NCBI GenBank assembly: GCA_041551965.1
Contig: JBFELU010000097.1
Coordinates: forward strand, 1-7,186
Length of the DNA: 7,186 bases
Direction of reading: 5' to 3'
DNA from: JBFELU01 sp041551965
Lineage (GTDB): Bacteria; Actinomycetota; Acidimicrobiia; Spongiisociales; UBA11373
The translations under genes were made by a program, and so were the position numbers. Below, in pieces: positions 6,882 to 7,186 of this stretch (positions within the stretch are counted from its first letter, which is position 1; every line of letters begins with the position of its first letter). The notes under the pieces were generated by a model that saw nothing but the letters and a program-made list of their open reading frames with translations, was not told the origin of the DNA and ran no database searches.

Positions 6882-6943
6882 GCTCCGATGAGCTGACGCT
6901 GGCCCATCCGACGGTGGGCGTGCCTGAGCTTCGAGTCTGCAGC

Positions 6944-6957
6944 CATTGGCACCAATG
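6944..6957. promoter_or_regulatory. Palindromic element in the intergenic region, possible operator
   Basis: CATTGG-CA-CCAATG is a six-base inverted repeat with a two-base centre. It is located in the 158-base non-coding gap after serA and about 80 bases ahead of the next start. Its size and symmetry fit a dimeric regulator site. It is also more AT-rich than its surroundings. I see no convincing -35/-10 pair next to it and recognise no known regulator motif, so the role is a guess. The rest of the gap (6882-7039) shows only short weak hairpins. Confidence 0.25.
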
Positions 6958-7029
6958 TCGGGAGTCGGTTGGGGCGGAAGACTCTGGCAGATCGATCTTC
7001 GTCGGGAGATGCTGAGGCAGCGCGACCAC

Positions 7030-7035
7030 AAGGGG
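7030..7035 (+). promoter_or_regulatory. Ribosome-binding site deciding the GTG start at 7040
   Basis: AAGGGG lies four bases before GTG 7040. The overlapping ATG at 7038 is only two bases away and leads to a frame that stops after 13 codons, so the GTG is the credible start. Confidence 0.5.
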
Positions 7036-7039
7036 ACAT

Positions 7040-7186
7040 GTGCGGTCAGCAGGCGGCCGCCACGGCCAGTGGCTGGTAGCCCTGGTGGTGGGGGTATTGG
7101 GCTTTGGCGTCCTGTGGCTCCTCGGATCTGGCGGGGATGGCACACGGGGAGCCGACGAGTCCCAGGTGGTGGTTCCCGAGATCACC
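7040..7186 (+). CDS. N-terminus of a membrane-anchored or exported protein, 3' partial
   Basis: Forty-nine codons are visible before the window ends with the frame still open. The start is polar and basic (MRSAGGRHGQ). It is followed by a strongly hydrophobic helix at residues 11-29 (WLVALVVGVLGFGVLWLLG), a small-residue and Gly-rich stretch (SGGDGTRGADE) and the start of what looks like an extracytoplasmic domain (SQVVVPEIT). The basic-then-hydrophobic pattern fits a signal anchor or signal peptide with the bulk of the protein outside. GTG 7040 is the only standard start codon between the in-frame stop at 7013-7015 and the hydrophobic helix, and it has AAGGGG upstream. Its separation from serA by 158 bases suggests its own transcription unit. 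The remaining protein is outside the window, so no function can be assigned. Confidence 0.65.
   Translation, partial: MRSAGGRHGQWLVALVVGVLGFGVLWLLGSGGDGTRGADESQVVVPEIT

Noticed and set aside
6881..6919. Possible rho-independent terminator after serA (AGCTC-CGAT-GAGCT at 6881-6894 and GCCCA/TGGGC at 6902-6919)
   Set aside because: Both stems are only five base pairs and neither is followed by a run of T, so they do not meet the usual terminator pattern.

Overview
The window is a GC-rich, tightly packed, plus-strand stretch of what looks like an ordinary chromosome of a high-GC bacterium, most likely an actinomycete-type (Actinomycetota) lineage. That placement is an inference. It rests on the GC and codon bias, the long 'Streptomyces lividans-type' M1 aminopeptidase N, and the long SerA carrying an ASB plus ACT tail that aligns well, from memory, with the mycobacterial enzyme. 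No RNA gene, CRISPR array, transposase or phage gene is visible.

Layout: (1) Positions 1-2480 hold four overlapping genes of a menaquinol:cytochrome c oxidoreductase (cytochrome bc/b6f-like complex III). They are the cytochrome b N-terminal half (its 5' end is outside the window), the separate cytochrome b C-terminal half (subunit IV-like), a Rieske iron-sulfur protein with a twin-arginine N-terminus, and a membrane-anchored diheme cytochrome c. Together they should take electrons from quinol, bifurcate them through the b hemes and the Rieske centre, and pass them to the diheme cytochrome c and on to a terminal oxidase. The split b6-like cytochrome b and the N-terminally anchored diheme c differ from the classical actinobacterial qcrCAB arrangement. 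(2) Positions 2481-5039 encode an M1-family zinc aminopeptidase N, which lacks an obvious ATG/GTG/TTG start where homology says one should be. (3) Positions 5050-5295 encode an unrecognised 81-residue two-helix membrane protein. (4) Positions 5295-6881 encode D-3-phosphoglycerate dehydrogenase (SerA), the first committed step of serine synthesis; its start overlaps the preceding stop by one base. (5) Positions 6882-7039 are a short intergenic region with a 14-bp palindrome-like element. It is followed by the beginning of a new membrane-anchored or exported protein that runs off the window end.

All genes share one strand. Up to serA the gaps are negative or at most about 40 bases, so the bc genes, pepN, the small membrane gene and serA could lie on one long transcript. 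The most interesting points are the unusual features of the cytochrome b pair (b6-type heme spacing, no heme-ci cysteine, an A-P-W-Y Qo motif) and the missing start codon of the aminopeptidase. I see no clear sign of an undescribed defence or mobile system here.
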